Shown here one piece after another: positions 1 through 10,100 of a stretch of DNA of 64,000 nt; the stretch's first letter is position 1; the number at the start of each line of letters is the position of its first letter. The position numbers and the translations under genes are program-made. The notes under the pieces were generated by a model, which was given only the letters and a program-made list of their open reading frames with translations, made no database searches and had not been told where the DNA came from. Source of the DNA: Planctomycetaceae bacterium (lineage in GTDB: Bacteria; Planctomycetota; Planctomycetia; Planctomycetales; Planctomycetaceae); contig JABISG010000115.1 in NCBI GenBank assembly GCA_018699955.1, forward strand, positions 62,001 through 126,000. The letters are read 5' to 3'.

Positions 1-726
1 GTCGATGACCTGCTCATCGTCAGTTGTGACGGCTCCGATATCGACTACGTGGCAGCCCTTGATCGCGGTAACGGCAAACTCCGCTGGAAAACCTCGCGGC
101 CGCAGGTTCCCAACCCTCGCAAGTTTTCCTTTACAACGCCGTTGGTCATCGAAGTCGCAGGAAAGAAGCAACTCATCAGTTCGGGAACCGACATCGTTGC
201 CGCCTACGAACCGGCAACCGGCAAGGAAATCTGGCGCGTCACCTACGACGGTTATTCGGTTGTGCCGCGACCGATATTCGGTCACGGGCTGGTTTACATC
301 TGCACGGGTTGGAGTCCGCCGAAACTGTTGGCAATCCGTCCGAACGGAACCGGCGACGTCACCGAATCGCACGTTGAATGGAAGACACCGCGCGGCGTAC
401 CCAACACGCCGTCAACAATTCTGGTGGGAGATGAATTGTATTTCATCAGCGACCGGGGCGTAATCACCTGCGTCAATGCGAAGACCGGCGAGTCGCATTG
501 GACGAAACGTGTCGGCGGCGGCTTCTCCGCTTCACCCGTCTACGCCGACGGCAAGATTTACTTTCAAAGCGAACAGGGCGAAGCGATCGTGATCAAACCG
601 GGATTGAAATACGAAGAACTGGCTCGCAACCAATTCCCCGGAGAACGAACGCTCGCATCCTACGCAATTTTCGATTCCGCCTTGTTCATTCGCACCGGTA
701 CCAGCCTGTACCGCATTCAAAAGTGA
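1..726 (+). CDS. PQQ-like beta-propeller protein, 3' part
   Basis: The reading frame is open from base 1, so the gene starts upstream of the window. The visible 241 residues contain repeated blades such as AALDRGNGKLRWKT, AAYEPATGKEIWRV and TCVNAKTGESHWTK, the A-x-D/N-x-x-T/N-G-x-x-x-W pattern of PQQ-binding-like (BamB-like) propeller repeats. In planctomycetes such proteins are usually exported and of unknown substrate. No catalytic residues of a quinoprotein dehydrogenase can be judged from this fragment, so an enzymatic role is not claimed. The stop is followed after 18 bases by a small TPR gene on the same strand, so the two are probably cotranscribed. Confidence 0.85.
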   Translation, partial: VDDLLIVSCDGSDIDYVAALDRGNGKLRWKTSRPQVPNPRKFSFTTPLVIEVAGKKQLISSGTDIVAAYEPATGKEIWRVTYDGYSVVPRPIFGHGLVYICTGWSPPKLLAIRPNGTGDVTESHVEWKTPRGVPNTPSTILVGDELYFISDRGVITCVNAKTGESHWTKRVGGGFSASPVYADGKIYFQSEQGEAIVIKPGLKYEELARNQFPGERTLASYAIFDSALFIRTGTSLYRIQK

Positions 727-744
727 TAAGAAACGGTCGAGAAA

Positions 745-1053
745 ATGTCGCGGCGTGAACAACTCGAAGAGTTGCTACAGTCAGACCCGGATGATGTCTT
801 CCTGCAATATGCGTTGGCGTTGGAATTCGTCTCGGCAGGTGATGCCGACGAGGGACTCTCGCGGCTTGCGAAGGTCAATGACCAGCATCCCGAGTACGTC
901 GCTGCCTATTTCCAACGGGGTCAGGTTCTAGCCGAGCAGGGCAGAACCGACGAAGCTCGCGATGCCCTAACGCGCGGCATGAAAGTCGCCCAGCAAGTGG
1001 GCGATGCTCACGCCGAGCGCGAAATGAGCGAGTTTCTCGAAACTCTCGGTTGA
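745..1053 (+). CDS. small tetratricopeptide repeat protein
   Basis: This 102-residue protein starts MSRREQLEELLQSDPDDVFL and consists of about two and a half TPR-like helical hairpins (YALALEFVSAGDADEGLSRL, then AAYFQRGQVLAEQGRTDEARDAL). There is no signal peptide or membrane segment, so it is probably cytoplasmic and acts in protein-protein contacts. It follows the propeller gene by 18 bases on the same strand and is followed after 11 bases by the convergent end of the metallophosphoesterase gene. The partner is unknown. Confidence 0.75.
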   Translation: MSRREQLEELLQSDPDDVFLQYALALEFVSAGDADEGLSRLAKVNDQHPEYVAAYFQRGQVLAEQGRTDEARDALTRGMKVAQQVGDAHAEREMSEFLETLG

Positions 1054-1064
1054 CCGCAAACAGT

Positions 1065-2273
1065 TCAGCCCGGCATTTCGAATGGTTTGCTGAGCGTGAT
1101 TGTTGTTTCCGCTGGTTTGTACCAACCCTGCTTGGCAAATTGGGACGTGTGCAGATAGCACTCGACACGGGCGATCTTCGATCCAGGGGTGAAGGTCAAC
1201 AGCCGGCTGATCGGCAGCGTCGTCTTCGACGCGTGATAGCGGCTCAAGGCAGCGCAGTTGATGAAGTTCACATCCCACTTTCGCTCGATGTGCGTGCGAC
1301 TGCCCGTGTTGTCTCGGGGATTCGTATGCGTATGCCCGCCAAACCACACATCGATCGCGTTCGAGTGTTTCTCCAGATAATTCTCAAACGTCTGAGCATC
1401 GGGATGATCGTCCAGCCAGTACAAATAGGATGCGCCTTTCGGCCCGCCTTTCGGAAAAAAACCGTGGTAATGAGAGACATATTGCCCGCCCGCTTTCTTC
1501 CGAAACCCTTCAAACTCTCCAGAAGCCACTGTCGTTTCTTTGAGCATGTGATGATGAGCCGAGATGATGATCGAATCAGGATTGGCTTCGACCGTCGATT
1601 TCCACCAGTCGAAGGTTGCCGCGGTTACTGCTCCTGCCGGATAGCCGCCCCGTTTGGCGCGGCCGCGCGGCGGTCCGCCATCGTTGCGATCACTCATCAC
1701 CAGGAACAGCAAGTTCCCCACGCGAAACGAGTACCGCTCCCAGGTTCCTGAAATCGGATAGGTTCGTTTGTCGTTATGCACGCCCGAGTGCTTGCTGTTT
1801 TCCCCCGTTGGGTCGACCCATTTGCGAAACCACCATTGTGTTTCCTCGCCTGGACCGGAGGCATCGTGATTGCCGGCCAGATTGTAGAAGTCTTCTCGGC
1901 GATGTTTCTTCAAAGCTCCGAACTGGCGAATCACCTCTTGGCCTTCGTCGTCGTCGGGCGAACCCTGATTGCCCGAGAGATCGCCCACGTGTAAAGCAAT
2001 GTCCCAGTCAAACGCCGGGCCTCCCTCTTTGCCGCCGAACTCCGATTGTCTGATGGCATCTGCCAGACTCTCCCGTTTTCGGCGGATGTCGGTTCCCACA
2101 TGTGAGTCGCCGCACGCCCACAGCTTGAACTGTTTTGGTTTCGGGCCCTCGTTGCCCAACACAAACGCACCCGGCAGAACCAGAGTCGACGCCGAGGCGG
2201 TCACCGCGCGATGAAAGGTGCGGCGATCAATCGATACGATCTGAGTCTCATTGCGATCAGTGCCGTGTGTCAT
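1065..2273 (-). CDS. exported calcineurin-like metallophosphoesterase
   Basis: The 402-residue protein has the metallophosphoesterase signature in order: GDSHVG (about residue 55), GDLSGN, GNHD, a histidine cluster SAHHH and GGHTH. These are the usual ligands of a binuclear metal centre that hydrolyses phosphoester bonds. The N-terminus has DRRTFHRAV followed by a hydrophobic stretch (TLVLPGAFVLG), which looks like a twin-arginine signal, so export is likely. I chose the ATG at 2273; an in-frame ATG ten codons upstream is possible. Substrate is unknown. It converges on the TPR gene. Confidence 0.85.
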   Translation of the reverse strand: MTHGTDRNETQIVSIDRRTFHRAVTASASTLVLPGAFVLGNEGPKPKQFKLWACGDSHVGTDIRRKRESLADAIRQSEFGGKEGGPAFDWDIALHVGDLSGNQGSPDDDEGQEVIRQFGALKKHRREDFYNLAGNHDASGPGEETQWWFRKWVDPTGENSKHSGVHNDKRTYPISGTWERYSFRVGNLLFLVMSDRNDGGPPRGRAKRGGYPAGAVTAATFDWWKSTVEANPDSIIISAHHHMLKETTVASGEFEGFRKKAGGQYVSHYHGFFPKGGPKGASYLYWLDDHPDAQTFENYLEKHSNAIDVWFGGHTHTNPRDNTGSRTHIERKWDVNFINCAALSRYHASKTTLPISRLLTFTPGSKIARVECYLHTSQFAKQGWYKPAETTITLSKPFEMPG

Positions 2274-2410
2274 GACTCGCCTCGTGTGATGGAATCGCTG
2301 CAACGAAATCGATAGCTTGTACTACAGACACCTTGATCAAAACTATCGTATCACATTTCCAAGCGTGGTTGTGAAGATCGGTTGCGCATGCCGCCAAACC
2401 GCCGAGTCGG

Positions 2411-3325
2411 TTATTGTCGTCCTACATTTCTGCCCCGAACCATTGCGGGTGGACGCGATTGAGAACGGCCGTGGTGCGACCAATCGGCATCATCCGGGCA
2501 ATGTTCGTTTAGCCAATCACGCAGTGGGACATCGCCATCGTGCGGATCGTACACACCGTTGGCGGTCAATCCGTCGCCCAAGATCTGCCGACGAATGGGA
2601 TCTAGATTTGGAAACAGATGGGCGACGGTCATTTCATCTTTCGGCCGCATCCAACGATAACTGTAGCCATACCAGATGACCTTGCGCGTCACGCCGGAGA
2701 GATTGGCACTGCGTGAATGCCAGACTCGGCGATCGAGTAGCACGGCCGAACCGGGTTCCAGGCAAATCGGAATGGCCCCTTCGGGGTTCGACACACCATC
2801 CTGCGGCAAGTCGATTTCATCCTGCAAATGCGAGCCGGGTACGACCAACGTGTTGCCGCGATCGGGCTGGCTGACATCGCTGAGATAGAAACCCACTTTG
2901 AGTGATAGCCGGGGGCGTGGCGAACATTCGATTTCATCGTTGACGCGCATGCTGTCCTGATGCCAGGCGACTTGCCAGGTCATTGTGTTCGGGTCTGCCG
3001 GCGGCGTCACGTCGAGATGCGAATGATAAGAATAGATGTTCCATCCCAAAATGCCCCATACTCTCGGAAACGTCTTCGGGCAATCGATCAGATCGACGAA
3101 TGCATCGTCTTCATGGATGATATTTGAGACCGACAGAAGTTTGTCACGGTTTTCGGCCGTCCGTTCTCGCGCATCAATGCGGTCGATAATTTTGAGCAGC
3201 CGGTCCAACGCCACTTCGTCAACCGCATTCTTCACGACCAGATAGCCATCGGAATTGAAGGCTTCGCGTTCGTCCGGCGTCAAACAGTTCACAAGACATT
3301 CAGGATTCATCTGGTCTTCATTCAC
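2411..3325 (-). CDS. phytanoyl-CoA dioxygenase (PhyH) family protein
   Basis: This 304-residue protein fits the PhyH family of Fe(II)/2-oxoglutarate oxygenases. The facial triad is visible as H122-x-D124 (AWHQDS) and H203 (VWHSRS), with R215 about twelve residues later as the likely 2-oxoglutarate carboxylate ligand. The N-terminal part (FNSDGYLVVKNAVD) is typical of the family. There is no signal peptide, so it is cytoplasmic. Planctomycetes carry many paralogues with unknown substrates. A gap of about 137 bases separates it from the metallophosphoesterase gene on the same strand. Confidence 0.85.
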   Translation of the reverse strand: MNEDQMNPECLVNCLTPDEREAFNSDGYLVVKNAVDEVALDRLLKIIDRIDARERTAENRDKLLSVSNIIHEDDAFVDLIDCPKTFPRVWGILGWNIYSYHSHLDVTPPADPNTMTWQVAWHQDSMRVNDEIECSPRPRLSLKVGFYLSDVSQPDRGNTLVVPGSHLQDEIDLPQDGVSNPEGAIPICLEPGSAVLLDRRVWHSRSANLSGVTRKVIWYGYSYRWMRPKDEMTVAHLFPNLDPIRRQILGDGLTANGVYDPHDGDVPLRDWLNEHCPDDADWSHHGRSQSRPPAMVRGRNVGRQ

Positions 3326-3575
3326 AAAAGGGGTTTGTGCCGCGTCGCCTATCGTTGCAGCTTGGCCGATTCTTCATCGTCCGCCAAAACCTACGATATC
3401 GGATCGCAACAAAGAATCACATCGAGACTCGCGGAAACCATCATTCGACGTATCTCGTGCCTATTCAATTGGTAGCGACTCGGTTGCAACTTGCGATATA
3501 CTGCGAATTCACAAATCTCTTCAGATCGCGCGCCCCAATTCAACTTGTATTACGACTGTGCTGTAGAGGCCCTGC

Positions 3576-4160
3576 ATGAATGAGCCGCAAGCGTCGCTGG
3601 CTGAGCTGTTTCGTCAAGCTCGTGCGGGTGACGAACGCGCTCTTGGGAAACTGTGCGAGCAACACCGACCGTACCTGCGGCTGCTCGCGCAGCGATCACT
3701 CGATTCTCAAATCGGAGTCCGAGCGGATGCGTCAGACTTGGTTCAACAAACGATGTTGTCGGCGATCCGAAATTTCAAGACATTCGAGGGTGAGCACTCA
3801 GCCCAATTCGTCGCCTGGTTGCAGATCATTCACGAACGCAACGTGGTCGATACCATTCGCGCACACACGGCCGACAAACGGGCGGTCAATCGCGAAGGAC
3901 CAATTGTCGATGACCGCGACCAGTTTGGCACGCAGACCGACTCGCCCAGTGCCCGTGCCATGCGCAGCGAAGACGCCGTGCAGTTGGCCCAGGCCATGGA
4001 AACTTTGCCCGAAGACCAACGCGAAGCAGTTCGCCTGCGGCATCTGGAAGGATGGCCCATCGGCCGCATCGCCGAAACGCTGGGCCGCAGCGAGGAAGCA
4101 TCCGCCGGATTGATCAAACGAGGAATGGCGAAACTGCGACAGAAGTTCCAGAAACTCTGA
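3576..4160 (+). CDS. ECF-type RNA polymerase sigma factor
   Basis: The 194-residue protein has sigma region 2 at about residues 14-85 (DASDLVQQTMLSAIRNFKTF) and region 4 at about 133-190 (LPEDQREAVRLRHLEGW then a helix-turn-helix). It should direct core RNA polymerase to a small set of promoters. The next gene, 37 bases downstream on the same strand, is a membrane Ser/Thr kinase. This pairing is common in planctomycetes, where kinase-linked ECF groups are thought to be controlled by phosphorylation rather than by a classical anti-sigma factor. No anti-sigma gene is seen beside it. The kinase control is inferred from context. Confidence 0.93.
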   Translation: MNEPQASLAELFRQARAGDERALGKLCEQHRPYLRLLAQRSLDSQIGVRADASDLVQQTMLSAIRNFKTFEGEHSAQFVAWLQIIHERNVVDTIRAHTADKRAVNREGPIVDDRDQFGTQTDSPSARAMRSEDAVQLAQAMETLPEDQREAVRLRHLEGWPIGRIAETLGRSEEASAGLIKRGMAKLRQKFQKL

Positions 4161-4197
4161 ACAACACCAGCCACAAGCGCAATCAAGGCTCCACGTC

Positions 4198-7100
4198 ATG
4201 GCCAACCAGACAGTCAACGACAAAACGGACGGAGCCGATATCGCGCTGGCCGACTACATGCGGCGCACCGATGCGGGCCAGGAAGTTGACCGCGATGCGT
4301 TCGTCGCCGAGTATTCACAGTTCGCCGAGGAACTACTCGGGTACTTTGCCGCAGCGGATGCCATCGACCGTATGGCCGGGCCGCCGTTGGCCAGCACAGT
4401 TAAGAATGCCGACAAGGCGGTCGAAACCCACGTCACGAGCATCGGCGACTCTGTCTCGGAGAGATCCCGTAAGCAGCCGCAAGCTTCCGACAACGAGTCG
4501 TTGCCCGAAACGTTCGGACGCTACCGCATCGAAAAACAACTCGGCCGCGGTGCAATGGGGGCCGTTTATCTGGCGAAAGATACGCAACTCGACCGCCGCG
4601 TTGCGTTGAAGACACCGACGTTCGACACCACCGCCGATGCCGAGATGGTTGAACGGTTTTACCGCGAAGCCCGCGCCGCCGCCAACCTGCGGCACGCGGG
4701 CATATGCCCGGTGTTCGATGTCGGCGAGATCAACGGCACGCACTACATCAGCATGGCCTACATCGACGGCAAACCGCTCTCGGGGTTGGTCAACATTGAT
4801 AAACCGCTGCCAGTCCGCACGGCCGTTTCGCTGATGCGAAAGATCGCTCTCGCGCTCGATCACGCGCACGGACAGGGCGTGATCCATCGTGATTTGAAAC
4901 CGGCCAACATTATGATCGATCGTGAGCGGCAGCCGCTGATCATGGACTTCGGCCTCGCTCGGCAAATCGGAAAACAGGATGAGACACGGCTCACACAGGA
5001 CGGCATGATTCTGGGGACACCCGCCTACATGTCGCCCGAACAAGTTGAAGGCGACTTGAAAACCGGCAAGCAAAGTGACGTTTACAGTTTGGGTGTGATT
5101 CTGTTTGAACTGCTCACCGGCGATTTGCCGTTTTTGGGAACGGTTGCTGCCATTATCGGCCAGATCATGACGCAGGACGCACCGCCACCGTCGAAGTTCC
5201 GCACACAAGTCGATCCAGAATTAGATGCCATCTGCCAGAAGATGATGGCACGCAAGGTTGATGATCGTTTCGGCAGCATGAAGGAGGTGGCGCAAGCGTT
5301 AACCGATTACCTCAAAGGCAAGGCGAGCGGTGGGCGTAAGCCTGCTGATGGTCAACCGCAAGCTGCCGCGCCCAGTTCAGCCCTGCAAACCGTCACCACC
5401 GACGAAGGTCTGGCCGCCTTCTTGGCAACCGCCCCCAACGAAGAATTCCCCACCGCCTTACCACAACGCGCCGGTGCCGTCACCCAACTGCTCGATCCCT
5501 GGAAGAAACTCCCCTCGCGCACCAAAGTCATCGCAACATCGGCTCTTGCAGGGTTGCTGTTGGTGATGAGCGTCGTCTTCATGCTCCCCACCCCCGGCGG
5601 CATGCTGCGCATTGAAGTTATCAGCGATGTCGATATCGATGTCCTTATCGATAACAAGTCGATCAAACTGACCGACGGCAAATGGAGTGAAGAGAAAGCC
5701 GCACGCGAGCATACGCTCGCCCTTAAAATCGGCGACCAAACACTCAAATTCGATCAAGGCACAAAGCTGTTTGAATTTGACAAAGACGGAGTGTCGGTCA
5801 CGATCGACGGTGTGGATCTCAGCGGCAAGAAATTTGCCGTCGTCCGCGGCAAGGAGACCGTCGTCACCATCGAATACGTCTCCAACGAAGGCGACGGAGG
5901 CAATTCAGAAGAGGGTGAGGGCATTGGTGATTTGCTTGCAGATTTCCCCTCATTCGGTACCGAAAACGCGTCTTTTGAACTCGTCCAGACATTCGACGAC
6001 GTCACGCTGCAGGGAAGACTGGAACCCCGCGGAAACGGGGCGGCTGCTGGAGATAACTTCGGCTTCGCCTTCTGGCCTGATACGGACGATGGACTAAGAA
6101 TTGCGCACTCGATGACGCCGGAGGGACGGCTTGCGTTGCACGATGTCTCTACCGGCAAGTCTGTCCCGTTATCTATTGACGGTTTGCCGGCAAATGTCAC
6201 CTCGGTCGCCTTTTCGGCAGACGGTGAAAAGATGCTCGTCGGTACTGAAACCCCCGGCGAAGTTTCTTTGTGGGATCTCACGACAAAGAAAAAATTGCGA
6301 GACTTTCCAGTTGAGGGGAGAAACACCAGCGAGGTGCTGTTCGACACATCCGACCGAATCCTGGCGGTCATAAGAACTGCATCCGTGGATGGGAAGAGGA
6401 GAATGAGCGTCCATAGGTGGAAACAGGACGGGACAGATCACAGCGAGTTGCCCCAATTGATCGGTAATTTGGACTACGGTCGGGGGTACGTCTCAGTCAG
6501 TCCGGACGGAAGAACGGTCATCGCGCCCGACGCCGACAGCGAAGACCGGTGGCAACGCTTTCTTTGTTACGATTTTTCGACGGGAAAGCAGAAGGCGATT
6601 ACGCTTCCCGACCACTCTGGAACTTGGTCGCGCTTCTCGGACGACGGCCAACTGTTGGTGACGTCGACCAAGAATCAAATCTATGTGTCAGACGCGAATA
6701 ACGGAAAAGAACTTCACCATTATGATACAGAGGCCTTTCTAGCCAGCATCTCACCCCACAGTCGTTACGCCGTCGCTGGCCGCTACAGCAAATCCGGACC
6801 GGCCTCGATTCAATTGCTCGACTTGAACACGGAGACGGACCAGCCTATTGACACGGCAGAGCTTCCTTTGCTCAAAGACGCCAAGTCGGCATACCCCCGC
6901 GACTTCACTTTCACCCCAGACGGCCAATTTGTTGCCGTCGCCTGTGCCGGCAGCCCGCTGACCGTGTGGCGTATCAAAGAACCCGCGCCCAAGCTGAGTT
7001 CCGGCAGCGGTTCGCTCAGGCTCGTCCGCAAATTCGAGGACGTCACGCTGCAGAGTCAAAACGGTCGCCAAGCTGGGTACGATAACTTCGCGCTTGCGTT

Positions 7101-10100
7101 CTGGCCGAACGATGAGGGGCAACTCCGCGTTGTTCATTCCATGACGCCCGACGGACACGCAGAGCTGCGTGACGTTGGTACGGGGCAGAAGTTACCCGTG
7201 CCTCTGCCACTGCCAGAGGGCATCAGTAGTGCCACCTTTTCGGCTGATGGAGACCGGTTGTTGGTGGGGACCGAGACCGCCCCAGTGGAAGTCACGCTGT
7301 GGGATTTCGCGAACGCCAAACGCGAACCGATGTTACGCCTCGATGCCGTGGGAACGGTGTTCGGTTTGCAATTCGATGCGTCGTCGAATTACATCATAGC
7401 GGAACACGGCCGAGGGCAGCCCCGTTTCTCGAAGTGGCGAGCCAGTGACGGCAAGGAACTTGCGAACTTCGAAAGCGAAAGAGGCACGAACTACGGCTCA
7501 GCCGTCGTCGCCGTTCGCCGCGACGGAAACATGATCGCGTTTTGCAAAGACGGGCGTGCCGAGCGATACAACCTCAACGTTGGTGAACGAATCGCCGCCG
7601 AACTCCCCACACAAAATCGGGCCATGTGGTGTGCCTATTCACCGGCGGGAAAATATCTGGCAACATGGGGCTACGATGGCGTGGCGGTCGTCTCCGACGC
7701 AGCAAGCGGCAAAGAAATCTGGCGGTTTAAGGGGCGGGAAAGTCTCTCCGCTGCCGCTTTTTCTCCCGACGATCGTTATCTGGTGACCGGCGAATTCGTT
7801 TCCAAGAAACCGGGGGCGGTCACAGTATGGGATATGGAATCGGGTCGGCTGGTTGCCAAGGATACGATTCCCGTTCTGAAAGACGTCGTCGCCGATCCCA
7901 ATTCAGAGATGTGGCTGCATCTCGGCGAAGGCGTTTTCGCCCGCGAGATCGCCTTCGCCCCCGACGGCCGCCACTTCGCCCTGGCCGCCGCCGGCAGTCC
8001 GTTGTGTGTGTGGAGGATTGAGGAAAACCGACCGCAAGCCGTGGCAGCTACGACCAGCGGACGGCTCACTCTGGCAAAGAGGTTCGACACTGCAGTTGCT
8101 ACGACGGCGTACAACGAGTACGGGATGGCGCTCTCGCCCGATGACCGCTGGCTGGTACACTCGATGACCCACAGGGGCAGACTGGAGCGGATCGACCTGA
8201 CTACAAACGAAGTCGTTAAGTTGCCGTTTGAATCGCCCGTGGCGGTCAACTCCATCGCGATTTCGGAAGATTCGGAGCAGTTGGTTGTTGGAACGAAAAC
8301 AGGTGATGTTCACATCTTCTGGATGAACGGTCAGGCCGAACCGGTGAAACTTACAACGGCTCACGGTTTGGTCAGGCAGGTTGCGTTCTCCGGGCAATAT
8401 GTCCTTGCCGCCAGCCGGTCAACCGGCGGCAATTCCAAAGCGACAGGGGCCGGTTCGATCGAGCGATGGAAGCGGGGAACCTGGGAGAAGGACGGTTCCA
8501 TTGTTTGTAGCATACCTGGAATCGGGTCGGTTTGGTTCTCGACGGTCGGACAACGGGCTGCTGCGCCAAAGAGCGACACGTTGGAAGTTCTGGACCTGGA
8601 GAAACAGACAACCTTGCCCGTCGAGTTCGGCAAGCATCGACCAATCTCGGTCAAGCGTAAGAATTTTTCCAACACGTGGGGAGTCAGCGGTTCGCCCGAC
8701 GATACGCGACTCTTAAGCTGGGGCTACGACGACCGTGTCGTTGTCTGGGACATTTCGACGGGAAAACAGACGTTGCCCGCATTTGAATCCAATGCCACAA
8801 ACAGCGGTGCTGTTCCGGCGGCAACATTCTCCCCGGACGGTCGTTGGATTGTGGTCACCCGCGCACGGCACCTTGTCGGCCCTGCAGTTCCGGGGCAACT
8901 GATCGTTCGCGATGCCCAAACCGGCAAGATTGCCGCGATCGCCGAGATTCCGGTCGCAGCCAACACAAGATCTAGCAAATTCGGACCGGCGTTCGCGAAC
9001 AAGCTGGCCATCTCCCGCGACGGCCGCACGATCATCACCGGCGGCTGCAGCACACCGATTTGTGTGTGGAAGCTGGAAGAACGCGCATCGGCAGGTCTCC
9101 TTTCCAGGCCGCGACTGGTCAACCAGTTCGATCACGGTAGCACGAACAATCCCAACAGCTACTTCGCCGTACTCTCGCCCGATGCCGCTCACGTCTCCTA
9201 TCAGATCTTCGAGAACGAAGCTCCGCGAGACAAAGTGCGAATGAAAATGTTCGAGCGTAGCACCGGGAAAGAAATCGTGCTGCCCGAGCAGATGCACTCC
9301 GCAGTGGCGATGGACTACAACGCCGACGGCAGCCGTTTCGCTACTGGCCACTCCATTGGGAACGGGAAAGTCTACCTCTGGGATGCTACGACGCGAGAAC
9401 TCATCGATGAGTACACGACGCCCCCGACACCCGGCGTCCAGTGGGTGTCGCTTTCGGACGATGGCTCACGCCTGCTGGCGGTGGCGTGCAAATGGTCCGG
9501 CGGTAAGGCCACGTTGTATGCCTGGGACACTCGCACGAAAAAGAAAATTGCCGAGTTCAAATTAAACGTTGCAAATGTTTCTCACGGGGTCAAAATCGAT
9601 GCCTCTAACGATGGCCGCATTCTGGCGGTTGCCTACGCGTCCAACATTCGACTCTGGGATGTCGATACGGGGCGTGAATCGGAGACGCGATTCAATGCGC
9701 ATCCGGTCGGTGTACAAGACTTTTTCATCGACCTTTCTCCAAGTGGCGATCGTCTGGCGGTTGGAGTCTCTCCGGGGACCAAGTCTCCTGCTCGTGTCGC
9801 CGTCTTTGAGACCGCAACCGGCCGGGAAATTTCCTCACACACTTACGGCCGGAGAATCTTTGGCGTCCGCTTCTCGCCTGACGCGCGGTATGTCGTTGTT
9901 TGTGCAGACTCATCGACGCAGGACGATTTTATGCATCTCCTGGATGCATCCAGCGGCAAGGAACTGATCCATTGGCAGGCCCCTTTACAGGATGAAACCC
10001 GTGAAGATTCCAGGTTCGGTCCGATGGTAAGGTTCCTCTCCTTCTCCCGAAATGGACGGCATCTGCTGACAGCCGGCCCGAACACACCTGTTTGCGTGTG